The notes: generated from the letters alone by a model not told the origin. A stretch of DNA of 64,000 nt from Chrysophaeum taylorii (GCA_029834535.1 JAQMWT010000024.1:124001-188000), one strand, 5' to 3'. Shown: positions 21,174-31,385, numbered from the stretch's first letter. Made by a program: numbers and translations.

Positions 21174-23834
21174 ATGGCTGCTGCTGCTGCTGCTGCTGCC
21201 GCCAAGGCGATGGCGCTCGAGAGCCCGACGACGACGACGACCAAGGAGGAGTCGATGTCGAGCCAGCCGTGGCTGTCGAGCCGGGACGTGGACACCTCAA
21301 AGCTGGGGACCTTGAAGGGTGTTTTCGTCCCTACCCTCCAGAACATTCTGGGCATCATCCTGTTCGTGCGCGTGCCCTTCATCGTCGGCCACGCGGGCGT
21401 CGGCCAGGCGCTGGCAATCGTCTGGCTCGCCTCTGCCACGACCGTGCTGACCTCGGTGTCGATGTCGGCCGTCGCGACAAACGGCGTGCCCCGCGGCGGC
21501 GGGTGCTACTCTATCGTCAAGAGCAGCCTCGGCGCTCCGTTCGGCGGCGTCACGGGCATCTTGCTCTTTTTGTCCAACACCTTCGGTGTGGCCATGTACG
21601 TCCTGGGCGCGGTCGAGGTGCTCGGGCGACGCTCCGCGTTCGAGGACGTCGACGAACGAGTGCTTGGATTGTCGATTTTGGCGGGCCTCGGCCTCGTGGT
21701 CTTCGTCGGCATCTCGTACATCGCGCGCTTCGCCATTGTCTTTTTGTCGGGCGTATTTCTGTCGATAGCATCGATCTGGCTCGGTGTTATCTTCCGAGGC
21801 GCGACCGACGCCGATCGCGCGGCCGCGGGCGTCTCGGGCTTTTCTGCCGGAAACTTGCGCCACAACTGGGGCCCAGGCTACCAGGACGGCTGGGACTTTG
21901 GGACGTGCCTGGCCGTCTTCTACCCCGCGGTCACCGATCCCCTCGCCGGATCCAACTTGTCGGGCGACCTCCGCGACCCGCAGGCGGCGATTCCAAAAGG
22001 CACGCTCGCGGCCGTCGCGCTCACCCTCGTCGTCTTCACGCTCCAGGTGGTCGTCGTCGCGGGCGCGAGCGGCGAGCGCCGCCCTCTGAGGTCCGACGAC
22101 GGCGGCGCCTTCGTCGTCGCCCTCGCGTGGCCTTTCTCGGAGATCGTCGAAGTTGGCATTCTAGTTTCCACGCTCGGCGCGGGCCTCCAGTCGCTCGCCG
22201 GCGCGCCCCGCTTGCTCGCGGCCATCGGCAAAGACCGCCTCTTGCCCGCCCTCGCTATTTTCGGCACCACCGGCGCCGGAGAACCTCGCCTCGCCCTCCT
22301 CGTCTGCGTCGTCCTCTCGGGCTGCTGCGTGATGCTCGGCAAGCTCGACGCCGTCGCGCCCTTCATCACCCTCTGGTTCCTCACGTGCTACGCCATCATC
22401 AACGGCACCTGTGCGCTCCAGGCCTACGACATGTCGCCCTCCTTCCGTCCGACCTTCAAGTACTACGACTGGCGGGCCTCGCTCCTCGGCGTCCTCTTGT
22501 GCGCCTGCATCATGTTCTCCATCCAGCCCCTCGAGGCCTGCGCGGCCCTCGCGCTCGCCGCCGCTCTCTACAAGTACATCGAGACCCTTCCCTCCTCCTC
22601 CGCCGAACAATTGAGATGCACGCCCCTCGGCGAAGAAGAAGACGAAAAAGACCCGCCACCGACACCACTACTACGAGGCGCCGCCGGCGGCGGGTCTCCT
22701 TTGGACAGCCCCGCGTCGCCGCCCACAGACTGGCGCGCGGGACGAAGATTCAAGCAAGTCCGGAACGCGATCCTGTCGCTCGAGTCCGGGGACCTCGAGT
22801 TCAAGTACTGGCGGCCGTTCGTCCTCTTTCTCTGCAAAATCGACGCCCGCGATGGCGCCTACGTCCCCCAAAAAGGTATGATAAATCTCGTCGCGCAACT
22901 CATGCGAAAGGGTCGCGGCCTCGCGCTCGTGAACGGCGTTCTCGTCGACGACCTCACCGAACGGACGGCCGCGACCGCGGACCGCGCGACGCGACGCCTC
23001 CAGGAGACGCTCCGAGACTACGGAGTAGAGGGCTTCGCCGACATCATCGTCGCGCCCAGTCTCGTCGCCGGACAGCGCATGCTTCTCCAGACGGCGGGCC
23101 TCGGCGCCTTTAGGCCCAACGCCCTTATGCTCGGATGGCCCGACGACAACGATCCCGACGCCTTTTATTCGATCTTGGACGACGCGAAGGCCATTGGCAA
23201 GACCACGTTCATCTGCAAAGCCTGTCACGACTTTCCAACCGAACCTGTCTCCGACTCGGGCCGGATCGACATATGGTGGATCTACCAGCTCTTTCCCGCG
23301 AACGGCCTCCTCCTCTTGCTCCCCTTTCTCCTGCGCAAATCCAAAGTCTGGAAGAACTCCACGCTTCGCCTCCTCGTCGTCTCGGACGACCTCGGCGAAG
23401 ACGACCCGGATATCAACGCCGCACTTCGTCTCATGCTCCAAGCCGGCGGCGTCAAGGCCGAGTGCAAGATCCTCAACGTCGAGATCAAAGACGCCCCGCG
23501 CTACGCCCGCCGCGCTACCATGTCCTCCACCTCCTCGAAATCCACCGACGCCGGCCCCCGCAAACCCCCGCCGCCCTCGAATGGTGGTGCTGCTGCTGCT
23601 TCTTCTGGACTCCCGCAGGTCACCTCCGCCACCTGGGACTCTCCCTCCAAACTCACCACGCTCGTCGCCGACTACTCCAAGACAGCGGACCTCGTCGTCA
23701 TCCCCCTGCCTGACCGTATCGCCGGTCAGTCCGCGACGGACTGGATAAACGCCGTCGACACCCTCATCGAGCCCCTTGCGAGAGTCATCCTCGTCCGCGA
23801 GTCTGGGCAGGAAAAGGTCCAGTTCTTCCAGTAG
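21174..23834 (+). CDS. SLC12-family cation-chloride cotransporter
   Basis: It encodes 886 aa from the ATG at 21174; an upstream in-frame ATG at 21048 would add a poly-Ile run made by (ATC)n and is less likely. About 12 membrane segments span residues ~55-500, starting at GVFVPTLQNILGIILFVRVPFIVG, the signature first helix of the family. The NLSGDLRDPQAAIPKGTL stretch is the conserved ion-binding/loop motif of KCC/NKCC proteins. A long cytosolic C-terminal domain (~560-886) with KFKYWRP-like and LMLGWP-like blocks follows. It carries out electroneutral K+ (or Na+) and Cl- symport, probably for volume or chloride control. Which ions it takes cannot be told from sequence. The N-terminus is Ala- and Thr-rich because of triplet repeats. 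Confidence 0.92.
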   Translation: MAAAAAAAAAKAMALESPTTTTTKEESMSSQPWLSSRDVDTSKLGTLKGVFVPTLQNILGIILFVRVPFIVGHAGVGQALAIVWLASATTVLTSVSMSAVATNGVPRGGGCYSIVKSSLGAPFGGVTGILLFLSNTFGVAMYVLGAVEVLGRRSAFEDVDERVLGLSILAGLGLVVFVGISYIARFAIVFLSGVFLSIASIWLGVIFRGATDADRAAAGVSGFSAGNLRHNWGPGYQDGWDFGTCLAVFYPAVTDPLAGSNLSGDLRDPQAAIPKGTLAAVALTLVVFTLQVVVVAGASGERRPLRSDDGGAFVVALAWPFSEIVEVGILVSTLGAGLQSLAGAPRLLAAIGKDRLLPALAIFGTTGAGEPRLALLVCVVLSGCCVMLGKLDAVAPFITLWFLTCYAIINGTCALQAYDMSPSFRPTFKYYDWRASLLGVLLCACIMFSIQPLEACAALALAAALYKYIETLPSSSAEQLRCTPLGEEEDEKDPPPTPLLRGAAGGGSPLDSPASPPTDWRAGRRFKQVRNAILSLESGDLEFKYWRPFVLFLCKIDARDGAYVPQKGMINLVAQLMRKGRGLALVNGVLVDDLTERTAATADRATRRLQETLRDYGVEGFADIIVAPSLVAGQRMLLQTAGLGAFRPNALMLGWPDDNDPDAFYSILDDAKAIGKTTFICKACHDFPTEPVSDSGRIDIWWIYQLFPANGLLLLLPFLLRKSKVWKNSTLRLLVVSDDLGEDDPDINAALRLMLQAGGVKAECKILNVEIKDAPRYARRATMSSTSSKSTDAGPRKPPPPSNGGAAAASSGLPQVTSATWDSPSKLTTLVADYSKTADLVVIPLPDRIAGQSATDWINAVDTLIEPLARVILVRESGQEKVQFFQ

Positions 23835-24156
23835 TAGTAGGTAGGTAGGTAGTCTTCTTCTAAAATTTTATTCCACATGATTGATTGATTGATTGATGGC
23901 GGCCCTTCAACAACAATTATTTCATCTTCCTTCTTCTGTGGCAAAAAAGAAAGATTCATCCATCAGCGGCAAGATTTATTTTTTTTTTCGGTGTCGGTGG
24001 TGGTCTCGTATGAAGAGTTTTACCACTCACTCACTCACTCACTCACTCACTCACTCACTCACTCCTCTCGAGACAAAAACTGAGGGGAATAAAAGAAAGT
24101 TCAACCCACCCCCCCTCTAGGTCAGTCACAGCAGCATACCGGCCTCGGTTGTCGGA

Positions 24157-24212
<56 letters not shown>

Positions 24213-24250
24213 AAAAAGTATTGTAAGCGTGTGGCAAAGAAGTTAGATAG
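23835..24250. repeat. Intergenic with microsatellites
   Basis: (CACT)n runs at 24024-24064 and (GAAA)n at about 24155-24216. Short (GATT)n and (GTAG)n runs lie near 23835-23895. No gene is seen. Confidence 0.85.
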
Positions 24251-25258
24251 ATGCTGCTGCTCCCGTGCTGCGAGTCTGGGGCCGAGTCGTCGTCGGACCT
24301 AGAGGCCACGAGGACGTCCGACGATACGTCTCAAGGCAGGAGAGAGAGCCTGCGACCCACAATCACGCGGCAACGGAAGTTTCGACTCCAGAAGGAGCGC
24401 GAACGGGTCTTGAGCCTCGCCCTCGAAGAAAGCCACAACGTGTCGAACGAATTCTGGTCGAGCGTGCGGGAGCACCCCCCAGCGCACTGGCCCAAGGTGG
24501 TCGCCGTGGTCACGTACTACGCGCTGGGATGCGCCTTTTTCTGTCTTCACGAACGATTCTCGGTGCTCGAGACGTGCTATTGGTTGACGGTCACGGTCAC
24601 TACCGTGGGGTACGGCGACGTTGCACCAACAAGCGATGCGGGGCGGGTGGTGGGGATAATCTTCATCTTCGTGGGACTCGTGGTGATCTTTCCCATCATG
24701 TGTGCCACGGGCATCCAACTCATAGAGTCGTTTTTCCCGAAGCATCGCGTCGTCGATTCTGTCGGTTTGCTTCTTCTCCCGCTCGCTGTTGTCTTCTTGT
24801 TCTTTTGGGTCCAGGAGGTACGTTATGGACAGTGGTCGCACGTAGACGCGGTCTGGTGGAGCGTCTCGACCGTCACGACCGTTGGGTTTGGGGACCTCGA
24901 GTTTTCGAACGCAGTTCGCTGCCAAATATTTTTGACCGCGTTTATACCCGCGTCGGTCGTCGCCGTGAGCGCCGCCATTACTAACCTCGCGAGCGCGCGG
25001 GAGACGTTGCGGGCACGGAAAAAGGAGGCCGCCTTGTTGAAGAGGTTCGACTCGGGCCTTCTCAACGCCCTCGACGACAACCAGGACGGCAACGTCGACA
25101 AAACAGAGTATGCCCTCGGCATGCTCCGCGCGATGGCTCTCGTCGATCCGAAACGACTCGAGCGCTACTACGATAACTTCGCCGAGCTCCAGCAAAAGCA
25201 GCAGAGACAAAAGCCCCTTATCGTCGCCGACGACGACGACGACGACGACGTCCCCTGA
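24251..25258 (+). CDS. Two-pore K+ channel with one EF-hand (TPK type)
   Basis: It encodes 335 aa. There are two pore loops, each with a canonical K+ filter: TVGYGD at 118-123 and TVGFGD at 210-215. Each sits between two hydrophobic helices (four TM helices in total). A C-terminal EF-hand has a complete loop, residues 275-286 (D-D-N-Q-D-G-N-V-D-K-T-E), so Ca2+ probably gates it. Plant TPKs have one or two EF-hands and lie in the vacuolar or plasma membrane. The cytosolic N-terminus is Ser/Arg-rich, without an obvious 14-3-3 motif. An acidic poly-Asp tail ends the protein. A (GAAA)n repeat lies 35 bp upstream. Confidence 0.92.
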   Translation: MLLLPCCESGAESSSDLEATRTSDDTSQGRRESLRPTITRQRKFRLQKERERVLSLALEESHNVSNEFWSSVREHPPAHWPKVVAVVTYYALGCAFFCLHERFSVLETCYWLTVTVTTVGYGDVAPTSDAGRVVGIIFIFVGLVVIFPIMCATGIQLIESFFPKHRVVDSVGLLLLPLAVVFLFFWVQEVRYGQWSHVDAVWWSVSTVTTVGFGDLEFSNAVRCQIFLTAFIPASVVAVSAAITNLASARETLRARKKEAALLKRFDSGLLNALDDNQDGNVDKTEYALGMLRAMALVDPKRLERYYDNFAELQQKQQRQKPLIVADDDDDDDVP

Positions 25259-25280
25259 GGATTATATTTATATAAACCAC

Positions 25281-26177
25281 CTACCTACCACATCTACGCG
25301 ATCGTCGTTTCTTTTCGAGGGTGGAGAGGCGCGAGGTGAAAATGTGGTTCGCGTGCTCGTACAACATGAGGTCGTTGTGGTTCAAATACCTCAGCCTGGC
25401 AACGAGGTGCGCGTTCGCTTCGAGGTGCTGGGCCGTGCGCTGGTGCGTTCCGCGCCTATTCGCGTCCGCGTCGACGTCGCTCCACCCGAACGTCGCCTCC
25501 AACACCCTCCCCGCTTCCCCGAACCGTTCGACGATCAGGATCGTGTCGAACAACTCGAGTCTCTCCTTGGCCATCTCGAGCGCCGCGGTCGAATTCAAGC
25601 TAGAGACGACGTCGTCGTTCTTCTCTCGAAACGGGTCCAACCCCAAAAACCGCCCGCGACACGATGCTCGAAACATCGCGCAGAACACGAGGCGCGTCGT
25701 TGCGAAATTGATCATTCGAGGCTCGGTCGCGCACGCGGCGAGCTGCGGCAGCGCCTTGGCCGAGCCGCAGTGGCTGAAGACCCGCGCGACGGGCTCGCGC
25801 GCGACCGCGATCAGGTGCGCGCGAGACGGAAGCTCGTAAGGTAAATACCATTCGTTCGCCCACATATCGACCCTTTCGCGCCGGGCGTACGCGATGGGGT
25901 CGCCCCACAACGCCTCCGTCGCGTCGACGCGCGACGGGTTGCAGTTCTTGCCGAAGAAACTCGACGCGTCCGCGCCAACCTTGGCGACCGGCGTGCACAG
26001 CCCGTTTTTCCGGACGATAGCGCACACGGTGGTCCCAGCCGCCTTGTGAATGTGCCACAGGTAGATCGGCCGCTCCAGGCACCGCGGCCACTGCTGCGGT
26101 TCGCACGACCGGTGGCTCGCTTTGTGATGCGCCGCCCCCGCGACGATTACAAGGAGTACGCCTGCTACGATCATCAT
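25281..26177 (-). CDS. Golgi-type carbohydrate sulfotransferase
   Basis: It encodes 298 aa. The N-terminal hydrophobic stretch (MMIVAGVLLVIVAGAAH) is a type II signal anchor. The PAPS 5'-phosphosulfate-binding motif is clear: YLWHIHKAAGTT at 39-50. The 3'-phosphate motif follows as AVAREPVARVFSH. The C-terminal segment (NHNDLMLYEHANHIF) resembles the end of the heparan-sulfate 2-O/galactose-3-O sulfotransferase fold. The enzyme would transfer sulfate from PAPS to a sugar hydroxyl in the Golgi; the acceptor is unknown. It converges on the TPK channel (stop codons 22 bp apart). Confidence 0.85.
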   Translation of the reverse strand: MMIVAGVLLVIVAGAAHHKASHRSCEPQQWPRCLERPIYLWHIHKAAGTTVCAIVRKNGLCTPVAKVGADASSFFGKNCNPSRVDATEALWGDPIAYARRERVDMWANEWYLPYELPSRAHLIAVAREPVARVFSHCGSAKALPQLAACATEPRMINFATTRLVFCAMFRASCRGRFLGLDPFREKNDDVVSSLNSTAALEMAKERLELFDTILIVERFGEAGRVLEATFGWSDVDADANRRGTHQRTAQHLEANAHLVARLRYLNHNDLMLYEHANHIFTSRLSTLEKKRRSRRCGR

Positions 26178-27402
26178 ATCCTTCCGCCTCGACTGAATTA
26201 TACTAATAACAACTGACTACCCAGGAGCCAACCCAACGCAGCGCTATCAACCACCACCTACGGCGGCGGCGGCATATAATATTCTTCTCTCATCGATTGT
26301 TGGTCCTCCTCGCCCACAACACAACCGAGAGATTATCTGCCTCTTCAAACAATCCCCAAATAGAGATCTGACAAGTCCAGGCCAGTAAGTTCACCTAGTC
26401 ACAATCTCTAACCCTAGTAAGTTCAGGTCTGGTCCCAGTAAGTTTCATATAAGGTCACCTGGTCAGTAAGTTCACCTAGCTCACACCAACTCCTTTGAGC
26501 TCGTCGCTCCGCCAATCTAAGCTGCTTTGATCCGCACGCGCCGCCAACCTTTGAGTTTACTCTAAAAACCCTTTACTCTGAAAACCCCAGTAAGTTCACT
26601 TGGTCCCAGTAAGTTCACCTGGTCACTAAGTTCACCTAGTCCCAATCTCAAACCCCAGTAAGTTCACCTGGTCCCAGTAAGTTCGCCTACAGTGCGCGTG
26701 TAGACGCCGGGAGGGGGCTTATCGGTATTGCGCAGCACGTGTGGGGTAGGGTGGAGTCGTCGACTCAGAAGAGGATATCCTCGGGGTTGCCGATCGACAG
26801 AGAGCCACGTAGAGCTGGACGTGGCAGAAGACGGGCTTCGCCAAGAGGACGCCGACCTCGCGGGGCGTCTAGCCCTGGCTCTTGGTGATCGTTTGGCGTC
26901 GGCGGGCCTTACGGGATACAGGTTGGAGGAGCCTCGGTGACAACGACACGATCGATCATGTATCTGGTACCGTTGCAGTGGCCGTGCGACGGGTCGAGGT
27001 TGCGAAGACTTTAAGCTCGCGATCAAAGTCAGCATGCCGTTGGTTGTCAGGGAGTTGAAAACTCTACTGTAAAGAGCGAGGCGTCGTCTTCCGACCCAGC
27101 CTAGTCGGCCGAAAAGAACTCCGACGCCTCGTCTCCGGGAAAAAAAGGCCGCGGTCATGCGCGCGTTGTCAGCATCGACAACATCGTTTCGACGGGGCGT
27201 GAGAATGGCGCGCTGAAAGAGCCGCCGCGGGTCGTGGAAATAGCCTGCGAGGTCGCCGTAGACGGCTTGGAGGATCACTATCTGGCTCTCGCGCCTACCT
27301 GATCCTGACTCTCGCGCCTACCTGATCCTTACCCTAAATCGAGGGACAGACAGACAGACAGACAAACATCTGTCGATTAGTAGTTAGGATGATGTATGTA
27401 CC
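26178..27402. other. Intergenic with repeats, no gene supported
   Basis: Contains the tandem array at 26380-26690 and a GC-rich stretch at 26.7-27.3 kb with open frames on both strands that I cannot assign. A small (GACA)n run lies near 27345. No gene is supported. Confidence 0.5.
26380..26690 (+). repeat. Interrupted tandem repeat, ~18-bp unit cagtaagttcacctggtc
   Basis: About nine degenerate copies of (c)agtaagttcacctRgtc occur in two clusters (26380-26485 and 26588-26690). They flank a segment (about 26505-26580) containing ccaatctaagctgctt and aacctttgagtttactc. The same two words occur at about 16606-16622 and 16958-16975, downstream of the copia remnant's coding remains. The array is probably derived from a related retroelement end. 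Confidence 0.65.
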
Positions 27403-28518
27403 CTAGGCGGCAGGAACAGGTCTCTGCTTGTTGACGAGGCGCGTGAGGTGCGCGACGCGCTTCGCGAGGCGCTCAGTCTCCCGGCGGCCGTCTTCCCGCG
27501 CCGCGCGATATCTATCCCCGCGCGACCGCGCGTTGGTCGCGTCGACGACGGCCGCGTCGCGCGCCGCGGTCGCCGCGTCGAGTCGGCGGCTCAAGGCTCG
27601 CTTGCCGTCGAGCTGCTGGTCGCGCGCCTTGATCATCTCGCGGAGCGCCGCCTCGAGCGCGGCGCCGCGGCGGCGCTCGAGGTTGAGAGCGGCTCGCGAG
27701 GCCGCGGCGGCCGCCGTCTCGGCGTCGAGTTCGCGCTCGCGAAGACCCAGCGCGGCCTCGGTTGCTTCGTGCCGACCCACGGCCTCGTGCACCCGCGCCT
27801 CGAGCGCCGTCGCCCGCTCGTTCCGCGCCTCGGCCGCCTCGGCCCGCGCCTCGCAGCGACGCTCGAGCGCGCGCGACTCGTCTTGGGCGTCGATCAGAGC
27901 GGCCGTCGTCGCGTACTGGAACTGCGTGCGCTCGCGCACTTGCGCGCGCGCCACCTCGAGCTCGGCCTCCTTTGAGATCTCGGTCTCGGTCAAGCGCGCC
28001 TCCGCCTCCCGGGCGCGCTTCTCGTGCTCGAGCCTCGACAGCGTCGCCGCCGTAATCTCGCGGTCGGCGCATCGCAGCGCCCCCCGAAGCCGCTCGTTCT
28101 GGGCCATGGTGCGCCGCACGCGTCGCTCCGACAGCACGCTCTGCCGCCGGATTTCCTGCTTGAGAGCCTCGTTTTCGTCGAGCAACTCGCGCGCCTTGGC
28201 GTCCGACGCCTGGAGCGCTAAGAGCACCCGGCGGTTCTGCCGCGTCGCCAGCCGCATCGCCTCGTCCTTACCCTCGAGCTGACTCTGCGCGACCTTGAGC
28301 TCCCGCATCTCGTGCTCGCTCTTCTCCAGCGCGCGCTCCAGCTGCCGCACGCTCTTCTCCTTCGCACCGAGGGCCCCGGTCAGCTCTTTGAGGCGAGCCT
28401 CGACCTGGCCCAAGGACGCCTCGAGCTCAGAGTTCTGCGCAGTCAGCAGCCCCACCTCCTCGTGCTTGGCCTTCAACAGCCCCTCGTAGCACGCGCGCGC
28501 GCGGGGGCCGCCTTCCAT
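27403..28518 (-). CDS. Long coiled-coil protein
   Basis: It encodes 371 aa from the ATG at 28518; an in-frame extension to 28587 starts at a non-ATG codon and is less likely. Nearly the whole protein is a charged coiled coil with Leu/Ala heptads (LLTAQNSELEASLGQVEARL, RLKELTGALGAKEKSVRQLE) and a high Ala/Arg/Glu content. There is no membrane segment or catalytic motif. Such proteins usually act as filaments or scaffolds (basal body, cytoskeleton or Golgi tether). It starts 193 bp from the divergent CNG channel. Confidence 0.75.
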   Translation of the reverse strand: MEGGPRARACYEGLLKAKHEEVGLLTAQNSELEASLGQVEARLKELTGALGAKEKSVRQLERALEKSEHEMRELKVAQSQLEGKDEAMRLATRQNRRVLLALQASDAKARELLDENEALKQEIRRQSVLSERRVRRTMAQNERLRGALRCADREITAATLSRLEHEKRAREAEARLTETEISKEAELEVARAQVRERTQFQYATTAALIDAQDESRALERRCEARAEAAEARNERATALEARVHEAVGRHEATEAALGLRERELDAETAAAAASRAALNLERRRGAALEAALREMIKARDQQLDGKRALSRRLDAATAARDAAVVDATNARSRGDRYRAAREDGRRETERLAKRVAHLTRLVNKQRPVPAA

Positions 28519-28711
28519 CTCGTGATCGACCAGCAGCAGCACCAGAGTATAGGAGGAGGAAGGAGTATCTTTCTTTTTGTATCTCACAATAATAAGAAGA
28601 AGAACAACAACAACAACGACCGTTATTTTTTTAGATAGAAAAGATAGAATATCTGAGAGATAGATATTACTAGAAGAAGGGTCCAGGATCGAAGAATTAC
28701 GTGGTGCTGCG

Positions 28712-30868
28712 ATGTTGCGGCGTGTGCGCGACGACTCCTCGTCGGCGGCGGCCGCGTCGTCGTCGTCCGACTACTACCTGGATGATGTCCCGTTCCAAAC
28801 AACCTCCGTCTTCTTCGTCGAGGACGACGACGACGACGACGAGGAGAACGAGTTTTTTGAGGACGAGTGCTGTCCTCTGCTTCAACCCGACTCGCGGTTC
28901 CACTTTTGGTGGGACGTCGCGCAGGGCGCCGCCCTCTGCTACGTCGCGACAATGGTCCCCGTGCGCATCGCCTTCGACTTCCCGGCGATGGGCATCATGC
29001 TCTGGCTGGAGTTTATGATCGACATTCACTTTATCTTGGACGTCGGGCTCAACTTCTTCACTACCATCCACAAGCGAATCGGGTTCGAGGTCAAGGTCGT
29101 CACCAACCGCCGCCAGATCGCCCTCCATTACGTCAAGACCTGGTTTTGCATCGACCTCGTCGCCTGCCTGCCGCTAGGCTACGTCGCCATGTTTCTCGCG
29201 AAAAAACCGTGGAAGGCTATCGCGTGCGCCTTCGCGCCGCCCTCGGGCTGCGGCCGCCCCGTCGAGCCGCACCGCGGCATCCAGAGCGGCTACGTCGTGC
29301 GCCTCGTCAAGCTCGTCCGCATCTTCCGGCTCCTCAAGCTGATGAGATTGGCCCGGCTCTCGCGTCTCGTCGACAAATACCAGGACGAGCTCATTTACGT
29401 GATGGGCTTCATCTCGGGCTCCAAGCTCATCTTCACGCTCATTTACGCATCCCACTGGATGGGCTGCGCCTACGCGCTCGTCTTCAAGTTTGACGACGAA
29501 AAAACTGTATCGGAGCGGTACGTCGCGTCGATCTATTACTCCATGCAGACGATCACGACCGTGGGCTACGGCGACATGGTCTCCGACGAACGCGGCGGCT
29601 CGACCATCAAGGCACGCTTGTTTGCGATCGTGTGCATGGGCATCGGCGGCCTCATGTTCGGCTGGCTCATCACCAACGTCCTCAATGCCCTCTCTCCCGA
29701 ATCCCACGAGAGAAAACACAAGGAACTCCTGCACGGGATCATGGGCTACCTGCGCGTCAACCGCGTCCCGCTCTCGACGTCGCGGAGGGTCCTGACGCAC
29801 GTCAGGAAGCAAAATAGCCGCCAAAACGCCGACCGCGAAATGCTGAGCCATCTGCCGCACCAACTCCGCGTCGAAATTTTTGATTTTCTCTACAGACAGA
29901 ACCTCGTTTCCGTCCCGCTCTTCCACGGCGCTACCACAAAATTCATCAACCATATCTGCGTCCGGGTCATGCCGATCACCTTCCTCGCCGGTGGCCATAT
30001 CTATAGCCGGGGCGACGTCGCAGAGGACGGCCTCTACATCCTGAGCGCGGGCGACGTTGTCCTCCGATACTCCCAAAATGCCCGACCCCGTCTGCCGCCG
30101 CCGCCGCCGCCGCCGCAGATAACCACGCCGAGCCCTGCAAACTCGACAATCTCCGATGCTGCTCCTTTGAACTCAAAACACTTCACAAAAAAAGCCCCGC
30201 TGACGCCGGGTCAAACGCTTCGCCGGCGCCGCCGCGAGTCCGTCACCATCACCACCGCCACCCTTACCGCCGGCGACGTTCTCGGCGAGGCGGTCGTCTT
30301 CGGCCACGCGCGTCGGACAGAGGACGCAATCGCACGAACCACGGCCTCCCTCATGATGATCCCGACGACCTCGGTACAGGCCGCCCTCGAGCTCGATCCT
30401 AACGTCGCTCGACGCCTCTTCAAGCTCTTCATCGACCGACTCTCGAACGACCCTCGCACCTTCGCCGAGGTCCAAGCCGCAATCGACGTCGACGCGATCG
30501 CCCACGCCCTCGACTCCGACAACCCCCAGCACCTCGCCGACGTCGTCGTCGCCTACCGGCGTCCTTCGGTAAGTCGCGACGACCAGCAACAACAACCACC
30601 ACCACCACCGCCACAAACCCGTTTCTTCGCCAACGCGACGACCACGCCCGTGACCGCGAAGAGCGTGCTCCACACCGTACATGCGCAGCACGCGGAGCTT
30701 ATTAATCTCATCGCAAAGCTCGGGGCCGATATCGCCGACCTCAAGGCGCGCTCTCGACGACCAGTCAGTTCTTCCTCCACTTCTTCTGAGGACCCACCGT
30801 TTCAAACCCCAGCAACTCCGAATCACAATACTCCCCGGGCAGCGACCTACCTCACCGTCGGGAGGTAG
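28712..30868 (+). CDS. CNG/EAG-type K+ channel with split cyclic-nucleotide-binding domain
   Basis: It encodes 718 aa. An acidic N-terminus leads into six TM segments. S4 is rich in basic residues (VVRLVKLVRIFRLLKLMRL, ~195-213), so it should sense voltage. The pore filter is canonical, TITTVGYGD (280-288), so it is K+ selective. A C-linker (SPESHERKHKEL..) and a cyclic-nucleotide-binding fold follow. The fold is interrupted after LSAGDVVLRYS by a ~70-residue Pro/Ser/Thr and basic insert, then resumes at LTAGDVLGEAVVFG. The GE of the phosphate cassette is present; the following Arg pair reads HARRTED, so cyclic-nucleotide binding is possible but not sure. The C-terminal tail is a low-complexity region with a short helical segment. 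Confidence 0.9.
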   Translation: MLRRVRDDSSSAAAASSSSDYYLDDVPFQTTSVFFVEDDDDDDEENEFFEDECCPLLQPDSRFHFWWDVAQGAALCYVATMVPVRIAFDFPAMGIMLWLEFMIDIHFILDVGLNFFTTIHKRIGFEVKVVTNRRQIALHYVKTWFCIDLVACLPLGYVAMFLAKKPWKAIACAFAPPSGCGRPVEPHRGIQSGYVVRLVKLVRIFRLLKLMRLARLSRLVDKYQDELIYVMGFISGSKLIFTLIYASHWMGCAYALVFKFDDEKTVSERYVASIYYSMQTITTVGYGDMVSDERGGSTIKARLFAIVCMGIGGLMFGWLITNVLNALSPESHERKHKELLHGIMGYLRVNRVPLSTSRRVLTHVRKQNSRQNADREMLSHLPHQLRVEIFDFLYRQNLVSVPLFHGATTKFINHICVRVMPITFLAGGHIYSRGDVAEDGLYILSAGDVVLRYSQNARPRLPPPPPPPQITTPSPANSTISDAAPLNSKHFTKKAPLTPGQTLRRRRRESVTITTATLTAGDVLGEAVVFGHARRTEDAIARTTASLMMIPTTSVQAALELDPNVARRLFKLFIDRLSNDPRTFAEVQAAIDVDAIAHALDSDNPQHLADVVVAYRRPSVSRDDQQQQPPPPPPQTRFFANATTTPVTAKSVLHTVHAQHAELINLIAKLGADIADLKARSRRPVSSSSTSSEDPPFQTPATPNHNTPRAATYLTVGR

Positions 30869-31089
30869 ATAGATTGGCCCCGCACGCAACCAATCTGCAG
30901 GTCGCGACGACGACGACTGTAGATATCTAGGTAGGTAGGGCTGCTGCTCCCCTTCACAGAGTAGAAAGAAAAAGAAAGCAAGCACGTTTGTCCTTTTTTT
31001 TCCGCTGCAGGCAGGCAAGGCAGCACCATTTCGTGTGTACATTTAAAAAAGTTTTGCCGATCATTGTTTTTGCATCATCATATTGTCCT

Positions 31090-31260
31090 TCGACTCCCCC
31101 TCGGCGTAGGTTGGCACCTATTCGCCTCCCGAGCGGGCCGGTTGGCAGCCGGAACGTTCGCAGTGGGACGGGGTATGGCCGGGGGCGAAGACGGAAGGTT
31201 ATCGACGAGTTGGTTGTCAGTCACATCGCCGTCTCCTCGTCGCATGGCGACAAGCTTGAT
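31090..31260. repeat. Dispersed repeat, copy 1
   Basis: Matches 50880-51060 in the same orientation: both contain tggttgtcagtca, then ccRcgtcgcatggcgaca, preceded by a G-rich stretch. On the minus strand both can read AMRRG..D-TDN. The family is unknown. Confidence 0.55.
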
Positions 31261-31299
31261 GGTCACTCTCCGCCGACCGACCTTTCGGCGCTCCTCGTC

Positions 31300-31385
31300 T
31301 ACAGGCCCGTGATTCCGGACTGGCTCCTGTCGGTTCGGCCTGGCTCCCATGCTCGGGAGAGGTCTGAAGTTAGTTAAGTTAGTCC
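31300..31385 (+). mobile_element. LINE 3'-tail fragment
   Basis: Contains ggctcccatgctcgggagag followed by gtctgaagttagttaagttag. This is the reverse complement of the LINE end at 51.12-51.18 kb and of the fragment at 18.43 kb. The TTAG-like tail marks the element's 3' end. Confidence 0.65.

Noticed and set aside
24155-24216. Functional element in the (GAAA)n run upstream of the TPK gene
   Set aside because: A simple microsatellite of a kind common in the window; no evidence of function.
26728-26940. Small gene in the 26.7-27.3 kb GC-rich stretch
   Set aside because: Open frames on both strands without motifs; cannot be told from chance.
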